A stretch of DNA of 64,000 bases from Chryseobacterium indologenes (GCA_002439165.1 DJTE01000005.1:68943-132942); one strand, 5' to 3'; numbered from the stretch's first letter, positions 24,041-33,467 are shown. Made by a program: numbers and translations. The notes: generated by a model not told the origin, from the letters alone.

Positions 24041-24379
24041 TTATTCTCTGTCGAATTGTGCCAGTTTTTTATCTACCCATACCGTAGCAAAAGGGAAAAA
24101 TGCAGCCAGTAAAGCGAACACAAAATCCTCATCATCCCAGGTGTAAATTTTTCTTGCAGGAAGACAGAGTAAGAGATAAAGTGTAAAAAATAATCCGTGT
24201 AAACTACCTACTACACTTATGAAAATAATAGAATACAGATTTTCATCATACCGGATCCAGATCATCGCCACACAATATAATAAAACACAAGAAATAGCCT
24301 CTGCAAGACAAATCTGTTTAAACCATTTGATAAGCTTTTCCCGGGAATATTTTGAGAAAAATTTTTCGATGAAATCCAT
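24041..24379 (-). CDS. DUF3817 family membrane protein
   Basis: 112 residues with three or four transmembrane helices. The pattern of the DUF3817 family is visible: QICLAEAISCVLLYCVAM near the start, a central SVVGSLHGLFFTLYLLL with the conserved Gly-Ser-x-His-Gly, and LLAAFFPFATVWVDKKL near the end. These are small integral membrane proteins of unknown function common in bacteria. It lies downstream of nadD on the same strand, with 78 bases between. The left neighbour is the divergent promoter region of the receptors. Confidence 0.8.
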   Translation of the reverse strand: MDFIEKFFSKYSREKLIKWFKQICLAEAISCVLLYCVAMIWIRYDENLYSIIFISVVGSLHGLFFTLYLLLCLPARKIYTWDDEDFVFALLAAFFPFATVWVDKKLAQFDRE

Positions 24380-24457
24380 ACTTTAATTATATATGATGAT
24401 AAGCAGCAGACCCCTCATAAGTCTTATTTTTCCGCCCTTGTTTTCTGAAAGGCAAAA

Positions 24458-25042
24458 TTACTTATAAAAACTGCTTCCGTCCAAATATTCAAACACCTCC
24501 GGCGGAAGCATCGGACGTACATTTTTACCGGTTTTGATCATATTTCTGATCTCTGTTGCAGAAAGTTCTATCACCGGAGCCTGCACCATAGAGATGTTTT
24601 CGTGCTGCGGGTATTCAGTGTCTTTTTTCTCTCCGTCAAAAATTCTCGGATAAACAATGATATGATGGTTTTTGATCAGAATATCAGAATTTTTCCATTT
24701 ATGAAGACCTTCCAGATTATCTTCCCCCATGATCAGGCTGAAAGAATGGTCAGGATATTTTTCGTGAAGATAAGTGAGGGTGTCTATGGTATAACTCGGC
24801 TGCGGAAGAGAAAATTCTACATTGGAAGCTCTCATTTTCGGATAATTTTTTACGGCAAGCTGTACCATATCCAGCCTGTTGTGGTCTTTCAGCAGCGATT
24901 TCTTATCCTTGAACGGGTTTTGCGGGCTTACCACGAACCACAGCTCATTCATATCCGAATTTTCCAGTATATAATTGGCAAGGATAAGATGACCGATGTG
25001 GATAGGATTGAATGATCCGAAAAATAAACCGATTTTTTTCAT
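24458..25042 (-). CDS. nadD: Nicotinate-nucleotide adenylyltransferase
   Basis: 194 residues. NadD adenylylates nicotinate mononucleotide to deamido-NAD in NAD synthesis. The nucleotidyltransferase signature IGLFFGSFNPIHIGHL contains the GxFxPxHxGH motif. WFVVSPQNPFKDKKSLL, FSLIMGEDNLEGLHKW and the ATP-binding SATEIRNMIKTGKNVRPML (ISxTxIR-like) complete the family pattern, and the length is normal. It lies 38 bases after the recJ stop on the same strand, so recJ-nadD are probably co-transcribed. Confidence 0.95.
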   Translation of the reverse strand: MKKIGLFFGSFNPIHIGHLILANYILENSDMNELWFVVSPQNPFKDKKSLLKDHNRLDMVQLAVKNYPKMRASNVEFSLPQPSYTIDTLTYLHEKYPDHSFSLIMGEDNLEGLHKWKNSDILIKNHHIIVYPRIFDGEKKDTEYPQHENISMVQAPVIELSATEIRNMIKTGKNVRPMLPPEVFEYLDGSSFYK

Positions 25043-25080
25043 TTTGTTTCAGTAGCACACGATAAACTTCAGCGAATGGT

Positions 25081-26793
25081 TTAATCCCTGAATTTCACGT
25101 CTTTTATGTTGAGATAATGAGTGACATTTCCTTTCCAGTGATTTTCCTCCAGCGTAAATGCCAGGTCAAAATTCCTGGTTTTAAAATCTTCAGCGAACTG
25201 CCCGAGTTTGAAACCTACACATTCTATATTTCTTCCCGTGGATTCCTGTTTGATATAAAACTTCAGGTGGTTATTGTCTTTACCCATTGTTTTAACATAG
25301 CCGGAAAGCTTCTGATTGGTCAGGGTAAAGATCGGTTTCATATTATGAGGTCCGAAAGGAGCCAGTTTTCTGTGGAAGTTGATGAACTCTCTGTTGATTT
25401 CATCAATTTTAATTTCGGTATCAATAGAAATGGAAGGCTCTTTCTGGTGTTCCCGGATCTTCTCGGAAACGATACGTTCAAATTTCTCCTTAAATGCATC
25501 AAACTTGTCTTTTTCCATGGAAAGTCCGGCAGCAGCATGATGTCCTCCGAATTTCAGAAAATATTCAGAACACATATCAAGGGCCTCGTGAACGTCAAAA
25601 TCAGAAACTGATCTGGCAGAAGCCACCATTTCCCCGTTATTTCCGTCTGTAAATACAAGGGTGGGTTTATAGTAGGTCTCAATCAGTCTTGAGGCGACAA
25701 TCCCGATAACACCTTTGTTCCATTCAGGATGATATACAATGGTGGTATGTTTCGTTTCCTGTTGGGATTCGATGATCTGGTTAAGCGCAGAAAGCGTGGA
25801 ATTCATGTCCAGTTCACGTCTTTCGTCGTTGAGGTTCATAATATCGCTCACAATCTGGTTGGCATGCTTCAGATTATCTGAAACCATAAGTTCCACAGCA
25901 GCCTTACCGTGGGAAATTCTTCCGGCGGCGTTGATTTTCGGAGCAATTTCAAAGACAATATTCGAAATTTCAAAATGAGAAAGCTTATCCTCGGGAATTA
26001 ATAATCTTAATCCCATGTTCCGGGTTTTTCTCAGGATTTTTAATCCCATTTTGGCAAGCACCCTGTTCTCACCGGTCATAGAAACAATATCTGCCGCAAT
26101 GGAAATCGCAAGCAGGTCCGTAAGTTCAAATAATTCAGCTTCCGGAATTTTATAGATCGTATTCAGCCCCTGGCAGAGCTTAAAACCTACTCCACATCCT
26201 GAGAGTTCTTTGAACGGATACCGGCAGTCGCTTCTTTTAGGATCGAGAACGGCAGCTGCATTGGGAATTTCCTCTCCCGGAAGGTGATGATCGCAGATAA
26301 TAAAATCAATGCCGCGGTCAGCAGCATATTTTACCATATCAATGGCTTTAATACCGCAGTCTAAAGCTATAATTAATGAAAATCCGTTTTCTTTGGCAAA
26401 ATCAATACCCTCTGTGGAAATACCGTATCCTTCGGAATTTCTGTCGGGGATGTAATAATCAAGGTATTTTTTCTCAACAATCTTGCTGAGGTAAAGGTAC
26501 ATCAGGGCTACGGCTGTGGTTCCGTCTACATCGTAATCTCCGTATACCAGTATTTTATCTCCGTTTTCAATGGCAGTTGCAATGCGCTCTACCGCTTTCT
26601 GCATATCAGCCATTAAAAAAGGATTGTGAATATCGTTAAGGTTGGGTTTAAAAAATTCTCTGGCCTTTTGATAATTGTCAATTCCTCTTAAAACGAGAAG
26701 TTTAGATTCAAAAGTACCAAAACCAAGTGACGAACTTAGTCTGTCCACAACTTCCTCATCGGGTTCGGGCTTGTAAATCCATTTTTGACTCAT
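25081..26793 (-). CDS. recJ: Single-stranded-DNA-specific exonuclease RecJ
   Basis: 570 residues from the ATG at 26793. The open frame extends 32 codons further but would run into the promoter of the divergent protease gene, and RecJ homologs in this group start near SQKWIYKPEP. RecJ degrades single-stranded DNA 5' to 3' in recombination and repair. The DHH-family metal motifs are clear: LVYGDYDVDGTTAV, IALDCG, IICDHHLPGEEIP, GCGVGFKLCQ, and the DHHA1-type FLKFGGHHAAAGLSM near residue 430. It is followed by nadD. Confidence 0.95.
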   Translation of the reverse strand: MSQKWIYKPEPDEEVVDRLSSSLGFGTFESKLLVLRGIDNYQKAREFFKPNLNDIHNPFLMADMQKAVERIATAIENGDKILVYGDYDVDGTTAVALMYLYLSKIVEKKYLDYYIPDRNSEGYGISTEGIDFAKENGFSLIIALDCGIKAIDMVKYAADRGIDFIICDHHLPGEEIPNAAAVLDPKRSDCRYPFKELSGCGVGFKLCQGLNTIYKIPEAELFELTDLLAISIAADIVSMTGENRVLAKMGLKILRKTRNMGLRLLIPEDKLSHFEISNIVFEIAPKINAAGRISHGKAAVELMVSDNLKHANQIVSDIMNLNDERRELDMNSTLSALNQIIESQQETKHTTIVYHPEWNKGVIGIVASRLIETYYKPTLVFTDGNNGEMVASARSVSDFDVHEALDMCSEYFLKFGGHHAAAGLSMEKDKFDAFKEKFERIVSEKIREHQKEPSISIDTEIKIDEINREFINFHRKLAPFGPHNMKPIFTLTNQKLSGYVKTMGKDNNHLKFYIKQESTGRNIECVGFKLGQFAEDFKTRNFDLAFTLEENHWKGNVTHYLNIKDVKFRD

Positions 26794-26851
26794 TTCACAA
26801 AAATAAGGAAAAAAAATAGCATTCTGAAATGATTGTAAATGAAGTTTCATC

Positions 26852-26881
26852 TTGATGATTGTTAAAAAATATCTATCTTCG
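26852..26881 (+). promoter_or_regulatory. Putative promoter of the M48 protease gene
   Basis: TTG (26852-26854), 19 bases, TATCTTCG (26874-26881), one mismatch from TAnnTTTG. The start codon is about 20 bases on. Confidence 0.5.
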
Positions 26882-26900
26882 CAGTCCAAATTAAATGATT

Positions 26901-27713
26901 ATGAAAAAAATTACAATCTGTCTCCTTGTTTTAGGAGCAATGTATTCAGTTTCAGCCCAGAAGATCAATCTCGGAAAAGCGGCAGGAGTGGTTTCCAAAG
27001 GAGCAAAAGCACTTACTTTTACCAATGAGGATGCAATTAAACTTTCAAAAGAATCTGTGGAATGGATGGATAAAAATAATCCGGTTGCAGGTCCTAAAGA
27101 TCCTTATACCGTTCGTTTGAATAAGCTTTTCGGAAAGCACAAATCACAGGATGGGCTTAATCTGAACTATAAAGTTTATAAAGTAAAGGATATCAATGCA
27201 TTTGCCTGTGCAGACGGAAGTGTGCGTGTATTCTCTTCATTAATGGATATCATGACGGACGATGAGATTCTTGCCGTAATCGGACATGAGATCGGTCACG
27301 TGAAAAACCAGGATACCAAAGATGCAATCAAAGCAGCCTATATGAAAGCGGCTGCACTGGATGCGGCTTCATCTGCTTCAGGTACGGTAGCTACTTTAAA
27401 TGAGAGCCAGATCGGGCAGATGGCCAATGCATTCCTTGATGCTTCGCACAGTAAAAAGCAGGAATCTGAAGCAGATACCTATTCCTATGATTTTATGAAA
27501 GCCAACAATTATAATGTTGTAGGCGCTTATACAGCGTTCAAAAAACTGGCACTTCTTTCTGAAGGAAGCACACAGACCGGTTTCGAGAAAATGTTCAACT
27601 CTCACCCTGACAGTGAAAAAAGAGCTCAGGCAATAAAGAAAAGAGCAGAGAAAGACGGTTTGTGGAAAGATCCGGGAACAGTATCTATCCCTAAAACAAA
27701 ACTGACTAAATAA
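26901..27713 (+). CDS. M48 family metallopeptidase, exported
   Basis: 270 residues from the ATG at 26901 (an ATG at 26895 would add Met-Ile). The signal peptide (MKKITICLLVLGAMYSVSAQ) places it in the periplasm or envelope. The zinc-protease motif AVIGHEIGHVKNQDTKDA (HExxH) and the downstream third ligand in KKQESEADTYSYDFM are those of M48 proteases such as LoiP/BepA/YcaL. It ends with a typical FNSHPDSEKRAQAIKKRA tail segment. Likely role: quality control of outer-membrane proteins. It is a single gene with its own promoter and a strong terminator. Confidence 0.9.
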   Translation: MKKITICLLVLGAMYSVSAQKINLGKAAGVVSKGAKALTFTNEDAIKLSKESVEWMDKNNPVAGPKDPYTVRLNKLFGKHKSQDGLNLNYKVYKVKDINAFACADGSVRVFSSLMDIMTDDEILAVIGHEIGHVKNQDTKDAIKAAYMKAAALDAASSASGTVATLNESQIGQMANAFLDASHSKKQESEADTYSYDFMKANNYNVVGAYTAFKKLALLSEGSTQTGFEKMFNSHPDSEKRAQAIKKRAEKDGLWKDPGTVSIPKTKLTK

Positions 27714-27740
27714 TATATTTAACAGTTAAATATAAATAAA

Positions 27741-27772
27741 AATACCCTCAATTGCCTTTGAGGGTATTTTTT
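27741..27772 (+). terminator. Terminator of the M48 protease gene
   Basis: AATACCCTCAA (27741-27751) and TTGAGGGTATT (27758-27768) form a perfect 11-bp stem, followed by TTTT. Confidence 0.88.
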
Positions 27773-27838
27773 ATCATTCCGGAGATTATTTTTTGCTGAT
27801 TGACAACGCATATTGTTCCCACATATTATACTATAATA

Positions 27839-27868
27839 ACACTTACTCAAATAATGGCTACACTTACT
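27839..27868 (+). promoter_or_regulatory. Direct repeat, possible regulator site upstream of the T9SS cargo gene
   Basis: ACACTTACT occurs at 27839-27847 and again at 27860-27868, a 21-bp period equal to two helical turns. Regulators of the LytTR type and some others bind direct repeats at this spacing. A TAATCTTTG (-7-like) lies just downstream. The regulator is unknown. Confidence 0.35.
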
Positions 27869-27928
27869 AATTGGTAATAATAATCTTTGGCAGGAATATT
27901 TAAATTAGTTGAAATAAAAAATACAAAT

Positions 27929-29629
27929 ATGAAAACAAAATTATTACTTCTTGTTTCCCTGGTTGTTTCACTAGGGATCAGAGCCCAGATTGTACAAATT
28001 CCTGATGCCAGTTTTAAAGCCAAGTTATTATCTTCTTCCCCGGCTAACTCAATTGCTAAAAACCTGTCCGGAAATTATTTTTCGATAGATGCTAACAACG
28101 ATGGAGAAATACAGGTAAGCGAAGCACTGCAGGTAGGAGGAATAGAGATTATTGATCCGGATACAGATGTTCCTATTCATGACTATGAAGGAATTTTATC
28201 ATTTACTAATCTTACAAGTATAAAAATCGATTATTGGAACGTGCCCGGTAATCCTTTTACCATTTCCGGTCTCAGTTCTTTACAGAACCTGGATGTTAAA
28301 TTTGAATCTTATGACCCTGGAAGTGTAAGTTTAAGCAATTGTATGCTGCTGAAAAATGTGAAAATTTATGGGATTACCCTTACTGCACTCAGCAATACTC
28401 CGGTTATTGAGAATCTGTCGATCAACGGTTTTTCCATGCCTTCAACGGTCATGAATTCCATTGAAGGACTGAACAATCTGAAGAATCTGGAATTACTGGG
28501 TTTTATGGATTTAATATCAGGTTTAACATTGGATTTAAGCGGTCATAATAATTTACAGAGCCTGTCCGTTATAGGCACCAGCTTAGCGAATGTGGATGTG
28601 TCCGGATGCGGATTGCTGCATACGATCACATTAAATTCACCAAATTCATTACAGTTTATAAACATTAATTCCAGTAACTGTCCTAATTTAGTCAACTATT
28701 TAATAGGGCAGGATGCATCTGTTTCTGCTCATATCATTTCAGATAATTGCCCGGGGCTGACTCAGTTTATCTGTAATTCCGGAGAAGTATCATTATCACT
28801 GAATAACTGTGTAAAATTAGAGACCATAGATGTCCGGAATCTGATCAGTCTTTCAGTAAATAACGATATAAAGCTGCATACAATTAAGGCCCTCCGGTTC
28901 CGGGATACTGCTCTGGACCTGTCAGGCAGTGGCTTACAAAACTTAAAACATCTTGAAATCAGTTATATTCCACCTTTTTTTCCCAGTATGGATGATCAGG
29001 GGAGCTTAACATCTCTTAATATACAGGGAATTACAAGTTTAGAAAAATTATACTGTGCCAACCATCAGATATCCGCTTTGAATATCCAGGGCTGTACAAA
29101 TTTACTTACCCTGGACTGCCGCAAAAATAAACTTACCGGCCTGGATGTAAGAGGGCAGACCCATCTTCAGGAATTACACTGTGGTAATAATTTACTTACT
29201 TCATTGCTGATGAAAAACGGAAAGAATGAAATAGCAGACTTCCCCGATAATCCTGATCTGCAGTATATATGCTGCGACGGCAGCCAGGTGGAAGATATTC
29301 AGTCTCTTGTTAATGAATATGCATACACCAGCTGTGTGATCAACACGGCCTGTACTGCGGTTTTAGCTAATGATGAAGCTGTATCCGGGCCGCAGGATGA
29401 AGATGCTGTTAAAATATATCCGATTCCTGTAAAAAAAGAAATAATGATAGAGGCTTTGTCTGCTATTCATTCAGCAGAATTATATGATGCACAGGGAAGA
29501 ATTATTCAGAAACAGATTTATAATTCTAAAAATGTAAAGATGAATATTGAAGGTAATCCTTCCGGAGTATATTATTTGAAAATCAATACGGAGAAAGGAA
29601 GCCTGATGAAGAAAATCCTTAAAAATTAA
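27929..29629 (+). CDS. T9SS-secreted leucine-rich-repeat-like protein
   Basis: 566 residues from the ATG at 27929, chosen over an upstream in-frame ATG because it gives a proper signal peptide (MKTKLLLLVSLVVSLGIRAQ). Next comes the IPDASFKAKLL motif common at the start of flavobacterial secreted LRR proteins and an EF-hand-like DANNDGEIQVSEA. Irregular leucine/asparagine repeats fill about 60-480 (LTSLNIQG, LEKLYCAN, LLTLDCRKNKLTGLDV, LQELHCGNNLLTSL). The last 75 residues are a type A T9SS sorting domain (VKIYPIPVKKEIMI, ELYDAQGRIIQK, PSGVYYLKI). It is exported across the outer membrane by the Por system, then cleaved or anchored. The role may be adhesion or binding; no enzyme domain is seen. 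Confidence 0.88.
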   Translation: MKTKLLLLVSLVVSLGIRAQIVQIPDASFKAKLLSSSPANSIAKNLSGNYFSIDANNDGEIQVSEALQVGGIEIIDPDTDVPIHDYEGILSFTNLTSIKIDYWNVPGNPFTISGLSSLQNLDVKFESYDPGSVSLSNCMLLKNVKIYGITLTALSNTPVIENLSINGFSMPSTVMNSIEGLNNLKNLELLGFMDLISGLTLDLSGHNNLQSLSVIGTSLANVDVSGCGLLHTITLNSPNSLQFININSSNCPNLVNYLIGQDASVSAHIISDNCPGLTQFICNSGEVSLSLNNCVKLETIDVRNLISLSVNNDIKLHTIKALRFRDTALDLSGSGLQNLKHLEISYIPPFFPSMDDQGSLTSLNIQGITSLEKLYCANHQISALNIQGCTNLLTLDCRKNKLTGLDVRGQTHLQELHCGNNLLTSLLMKNGKNEIADFPDNPDLQYICCDGSQVEDIQSLVNEYAYTSCVINTACTAVLANDEAVSGPQDEDAVKIYPIPVKKEIMIEALSAIHSAELYDAQGRIIQKQIYNSKNVKMNIEGNPSGVYYLKINTEKGSLMKKILKN

Positions 29630-29643
29630 AGTTTATATATTTA

Positions 29644-29676
29644 AAATCCCCTTTCAGCTTCTGAAAGGGGATTTTT
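29644..29676. terminator. Convergent terminator between the T9SS cargo and ABC-F genes
   Basis: AAATCCCCTTTCAG (29644-29657) and CTGAAAGGGGATTT (29661-29674) form a perfect 14-bp stem with a 3-base loop, with T on one side and A on the other. Confidence 0.88.
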
Positions 29677-29695
29677 GTATGTAATTGAATGTATT

Positions 29696-31318
29696 TTAAG
29701 AATACATTTTTTCTCTTAATTCTTTTACTTTCTTATCTGCAAGATATTCATCGTAAGTCATTTCTCTGTCGATGATTCCGTTAGGAGTCAGTTCAATGAT
29801 CCTGTTACAGACAGTCTGAAGCATTTCGTGGTCATGGGAAGCCAGAAGAAGGTTTCCTTTGAAATTGGACAGGGAGTTGTTCAGTGTCGTAATACTTTCA
29901 AGGTCCAGGTGGTTGGTCGGCTCATCCAGAAGAAGGATATTGGCTTTCTGAAGCATCATTCTGCTGAACATACATCTCATTTTCTCACCTCCGGAAAGGA
30001 CTTTACATGATTTCAGAGCTTCATCACCGGAGAAAAGCATTCTGCCTAAGAAACCTCTTACAAATTCCTCATGACGTTCTTCATCGTTTTTGGTGAACTG
30101 TCTCAGCCAGTCAACAAGATTCAGGTCCTCCTGGAAAAAATCGGTGTTGTCCAATGGCATATAAGACTGGTTGGTAGTCACACCCCAGGCAAAAGTACCT
30201 TTGTCGGCTTCTGCATTTCCGGCAAGAATCTGGAAGAATTCCGTAATTGCCAGTGAGTTTTTAGAAAGTACGGCCACTTTATCTCCTTTTTTCAGATTCA
30301 GGTCGATATTAGAGAATAAAAGTTCTCCGTCTTTTGTTTTTTCAAGACCTTTTACATCCAGGATCTGATCTCCGGCTTCTCTTTCCATTTCGAAAATAAT
30401 GGCAGGATATCTTCTGGAAGAAGGTTTGATATCGTCAATATTCAATTTGTCGATCATTTTCTTTCTTGCCGTAGCCTGTTTTGCTTTGGCCACGTTGGAA
30501 CTGAATCTGGCGATAAAATCCTGAAGTTCCTTTTTCTTTTCTTCTGCTTTCTTGTTAGCCTGAGCTCTCTGTCTTGTTGCTAACTGTGAAGCCTGGTACC
30601 AGAAAGAGTAGTTACCGGTATAAAGGTTAAGTTTAGCATAATCAAGGTCACCGATGTGCGTACACACCGTATCCAGGAAGTGACGGTCGTGAGAAACCAC
30701 AATTACAGTGTTTTCATAATCAGCCAGGAAATCTTCCAGCCAGGAAATCGTATCGATATCCAGGTCGTTCGTAGGCTCATCCAGAATCAGTACATCCGGG
30801 TTTCCGAACAGGGCCTGTGCCAGAAGAACCTTTACTTTGTCTTTATTCTCAAGCTCACCCATCATCTGCCAGTGCATATCATCCTTGATTCCTACATTGG
30901 AAAGCATCGTCTGCGCGTCTGATTCTGCAGTCCATCCTCCCATTTCATCATAGATTACACCCAATTCTCCCGCCTTGATTCCGTCTTCATCCGAGAAGTC
31001 TTCTTTAGCGTATAAAGCGTCCATCTCTTCTTTTATATCGAATAATTTCTTATTTCCTCTCAAAACAGCCTCAAGAACAGTATACTGATCATAAGCAAAG
31101 TGGTCCTGCTCCAGTACAGACATTCTTTTCCCTGGTTCCAGAGATACATGTCCTGTTGTAGGATCCTGCTTTCCTGTTAATATTTTAAGGAATGTAGACT
31201 TTCCTGCACCGTTTGCTCCGATAATCCCGTAGCAGTTTCCTTTGGTAAACATAATATTTACCTCGTCAAAAAGAACTCTTTTCCCGAATTGTAAAGATAA
31301 GTTAGATACTGTTAACAT
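29696..31318 (-). CDS. ABC-F family ATPase, YbiT-like
   Basis: 540 residues with two fused ABC ATPase domains and no membrane domain. Domain 1 has Walker A GANGAGKSTFLKIL and Walker B VLILDEPTNDLDI. An arm and linker rich in Lys and Ala follows (about 240-300, QRAQANKKAEEKKKELQ). Domain 2 has signature VLSGGEKMRCMFSRMM and ILLLDEPTNHLDLES. ABC-F proteins act on the ribosome (translation-factor or antibiotic-protection roles). The length and start MLTVSNLSLQFGKRVLFDE suit the housekeeping YbiT-type group rather than a resistance protein. A TATTTTTG -7-like element lies on the minus strand at 31339-31346. Confidence 0.9.
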   Translation of the reverse strand: MLTVSNLSLQFGKRVLFDEVNIMFTKGNCYGIIGANGAGKSTFLKILTGKQDPTTGHVSLEPGKRMSVLEQDHFAYDQYTVLEAVLRGNKKLFDIKEEMDALYAKEDFSDEDGIKAGELGVIYDEMGGWTAESDAQTMLSNVGIKDDMHWQMMGELENKDKVKVLLAQALFGNPDVLILDEPTNDLDIDTISWLEDFLADYENTVIVVSHDRHFLDTVCTHIGDLDYAKLNLYTGNYSFWYQASQLATRQRAQANKKAEEKKKELQDFIARFSSNVAKAKQATARKKMIDKLNIDDIKPSSRRYPAIIFEMEREAGDQILDVKGLEKTKDGELLFSNIDLNLKKGDKVAVLSKNSLAITEFFQILAGNAEADKGTFAWGVTTNQSYMPLDNTDFFQEDLNLVDWLRQFTKNDEERHEEFVRGFLGRMLFSGDEALKSCKVLSGGEKMRCMFSRMMLQKANILLLDEPTNHLDLESITTLNNSLSNFKGNLLLASHDHEMLQTVCNRIIELTPNGIIDREMTYDEYLADKKVKELREKMYS

Positions 31319-31437
31319 ATAGTTTTGTAAATTTGGCGCAAAAATACGAAAAGAATTTGGGTATTTCGTAATAATGTAATAGTCAAGTTTTTAATTATGA
31401 AGTATTTTTTATATATTTCATTAACGAATATTTTAAA

Positions 31438-31899
31438 ATGATGAAGATTGAGAAAACAGTCAGTATATTAAACAGAAGAGCCCGTTTTGAATATGAAATC
31501 CTTGAAGAATTTGAGGCAGGGATGGTTCTGACGGGTACCGAAATAAAATCTTTACGTTCTTCCAAAGCATCTATTACAGAATCCTTCTGTCAGTTTATTG
31601 ATGGGGAATTATACATCATCAACATGATGATTGACGAGTATAAATTAGGAACTTTTTACAACCATAAAACAAAAAGGGAACGGAAATTGCTGTTGCACAA
31701 AAAAGAATTGATTAAACTTGAAAAAAAGTTAAAGGATGCCGGGAATACCATTATACCTTTAAAACTTTATATTACTGATAAAGGGAAAGCAAAGGTGCTT
31801 ATAGCGCTTGGAAGAGGGAAAAAACTCTTTGATAAAAGGGAAGCGATAAAAGATAGAGAAAATAAACGAAACCTGGACAGAATATTAAAGAAAAGTTAA
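31438..31899 (+). CDS. smpB: SsrA-binding protein SmpB
   Basis: 153 residues. SmpB carries tmRNA to stalled ribosomes for trans-translation. Family features: NRRARFEYEILEEFEAGMVL, TGTEIKSLRSSKASITESF, YNHKTKRERKLLLHKKE, then PLKLYITDKGKAKVLIALG, and a basic C-terminal tail (KDRENKRNLDRILKKS). The start could be either of two adjacent ATG codons (31438 or 31441). It precedes ompA on the same strand by 77 bases, but ompA has its own promoter. Confidence 0.95.
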   Translation: MMKIEKTVSILNRRARFEYEILEEFEAGMVLTGTEIKSLRSSKASITESFCQFIDGELYIINMMIDEYKLGTFYNHKTKRERKLLLHKKELIKLEKKLKDAGNTIIPLKLYITDKGKAKVLIALGRGKKLFDKREAIKDRENKRNLDRILKKS

Positions 31900-31916
31900 A
31901 AATCATTTAAAAAACT

Positions 31917-31947
31917 TTGTATATAAAGAAAAATTATATTTATTTTG
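31917..31947 (+). promoter_or_regulatory. Promoter of the OmpA-family gene
   Basis: TTTG with TTG at 31917-31919, 20 bases, then TTATTTTG (31940-31947), close to TAnnTTTG. The ATG follows at 31977. Confidence 0.55.
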
Positions 31948-31976
31948 CATTATCAATTATTTAATCATTTAATTCT

Positions 31977-33467
31977 ATGAAAAATCTAAAATTAGGAATT
32001 TCAGCATTGGCGCTTACTGTTGCCTCTACTGTCTTTGCTCAGACTACCAACAACCCGTGGTTGATCGGAGTTGGTGCTCATGGAGAGAACCACAAGGCAG
32101 TACAGAACAAATTCAGTAATACGTTTGCTGCTAATAATCTTACGAAGAGAATGTTCAATTTGAACAATTTCTCTATTACACCTCCATTATCTAAATTAAC
32201 AGTTGCTAGAAACATCGGTAAAGGTTTAGTTATCGACTGGCAGACTACAGTAGGTAATGTAGATAATAAGAGATTCGGCATGGGGAAAGAATTTTTCCTA
32301 ATGACAGGTCTTGGTTTCCAAGCTAAGGCAGCTGGTCTTTTATGGAATGAAGAGTCTTGGTTTGATCCATACTTAAGAGTTGGTGCAAACTACCTGAGAC
32401 ATGACTATACTGCACTTACATTCCCAAGAAACGATTACAAAGGAGAATCTGTTGCTAACGGTGAAAACGGTAACGAAAACGGTAAAGCTAATCACTTTAC
32501 AGTAGCTACCGGTGCTGGTGTTAACTTCTGGGTAACTAAGAACTTCGGTCTTGGTGTTCAGGGAGACTACGTGTCAACTCCAGGTGATAAATCAACAGTT
32601 GCTAACTTCTGGCAAGCTTCTGCTTCCATCTTATTCAGATTCGGAAACAGAGACAGAGATAAAGATGGTATCCTAGATAAAGACGATGCTTGTCCTGATA
32701 CTCCAGGTCTACCAGAATTCCAGGGATGTCCTGATACAGACGGAGACGGAGTTCCAGATAAAGACGATCAGTGTCCTGATGTAGCCGGACCAGTTGAAAA
32801 CAACGGTTGTCCTTGGCCAGATACAGATGGTGACGGTGTTATCGACAAAGATGATGCTTGTCCTTCAGTAGCAGGTCCTGCTGAAAACAACGGTTGTCCT
32901 TGGCCAGATCAGGATGGTGACGGTATCTTAGATAAAGATGACGCTTGTCCTACAGTTCCAGGTGTTCCGGAATTCCAAGGATGTCCTCCTCCACCGAAAA
33001 AACCAGACGTAGTAGTTGTGAATGAAAAACTAAGAGATATCTTATTCGATTTCAACAAAGCTACGATCAGACCGGAATCTAGTGATAAATTAGATGCTGC
33101 TGCTAAGATCATCAAAGATGCTGAAGAAACTAACTTCCTGGTAGTAGGTATGACAGATAAGAAAGGTTCTGTTGCTTACAACTTAAACCTGTCTAGACAA
33201 AGAGCTGCTGCAGTAGTTGCTGCGTTAGAAACAAGAGGAATCAACCCGAATACGCTTAAGTCTATCGGTATCGGTTCTCAAGAAGCTGTTGAACCAGCTA
33301 CTGCTTCTGATGCTGTAAGACAGAAAGACAGAAAAGTTATTGTAAGAGCTATCTCAGGATCTGAGTGGGAAACTTACAAGAAAAATGACATCACTGTAGC
33401 TAAGCCAGTTAAAAAGGCTGTTAAAAAAGCTCCAGCTAAAAAAGCTCCGGCTAAAAAGAAAAAATAA
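31977..33467 (+). CDS. OmpA family outer-membrane protein with thrombospondin type-3 repeats
   Basis: 496 residues. The signal peptide ends STVFAQ. The N-terminal 8-strand barrel region (about 20-220) ends FWQASASILFRFGNRDRD. Four calcium-binding thrombospondin type-3 repeats follow (about 220-340; DKDGILDKDDACPD, DTDGDGVPDKDDQCPD and so on), then a proline spacer (PPPPKKP) and an OmpA-type peptidoglycan-binding domain (RDILFDFNKATIRPESSDKL, YNLNLSRQRAAAVVAALE, KDRKVIVRAI). It probably links outer membrane and cell wall. The end is an unusual histone-like tail of about 20 residues made of Lys, Ala and Pro (AKKAPAKKKK), beyond the usual OmpA domain. Confidence 0.93.
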   Translation: MKNLKLGISALALTVASTVFAQTTNNPWLIGVGAHGENHKAVQNKFSNTFAANNLTKRMFNLNNFSITPPLSKLTVARNIGKGLVIDWQTTVGNVDNKRFGMGKEFFLMTGLGFQAKAAGLLWNEESWFDPYLRVGANYLRHDYTALTFPRNDYKGESVANGENGNENGKANHFTVATGAGVNFWVTKNFGLGVQGDYVSTPGDKSTVANFWQASASILFRFGNRDRDKDGILDKDDACPDTPGLPEFQGCPDTDGDGVPDKDDQCPDVAGPVENNGCPWPDTDGDGVIDKDDACPSVAGPAENNGCPWPDQDGDGILDKDDACPTVPGVPEFQGCPPPPKKPDVVVVNEKLRDILFDFNKATIRPESSDKLDAAAKIIKDAEETNFLVVGMTDKKGSVAYNLNLSRQRAAAVVAALETRGINPNTLKSIGIGSQEAVEPATASDAVRQKDRKVIVRAISGSEWETYKKNDITVAKPVKKAVKKAPAKKAPAKKKK

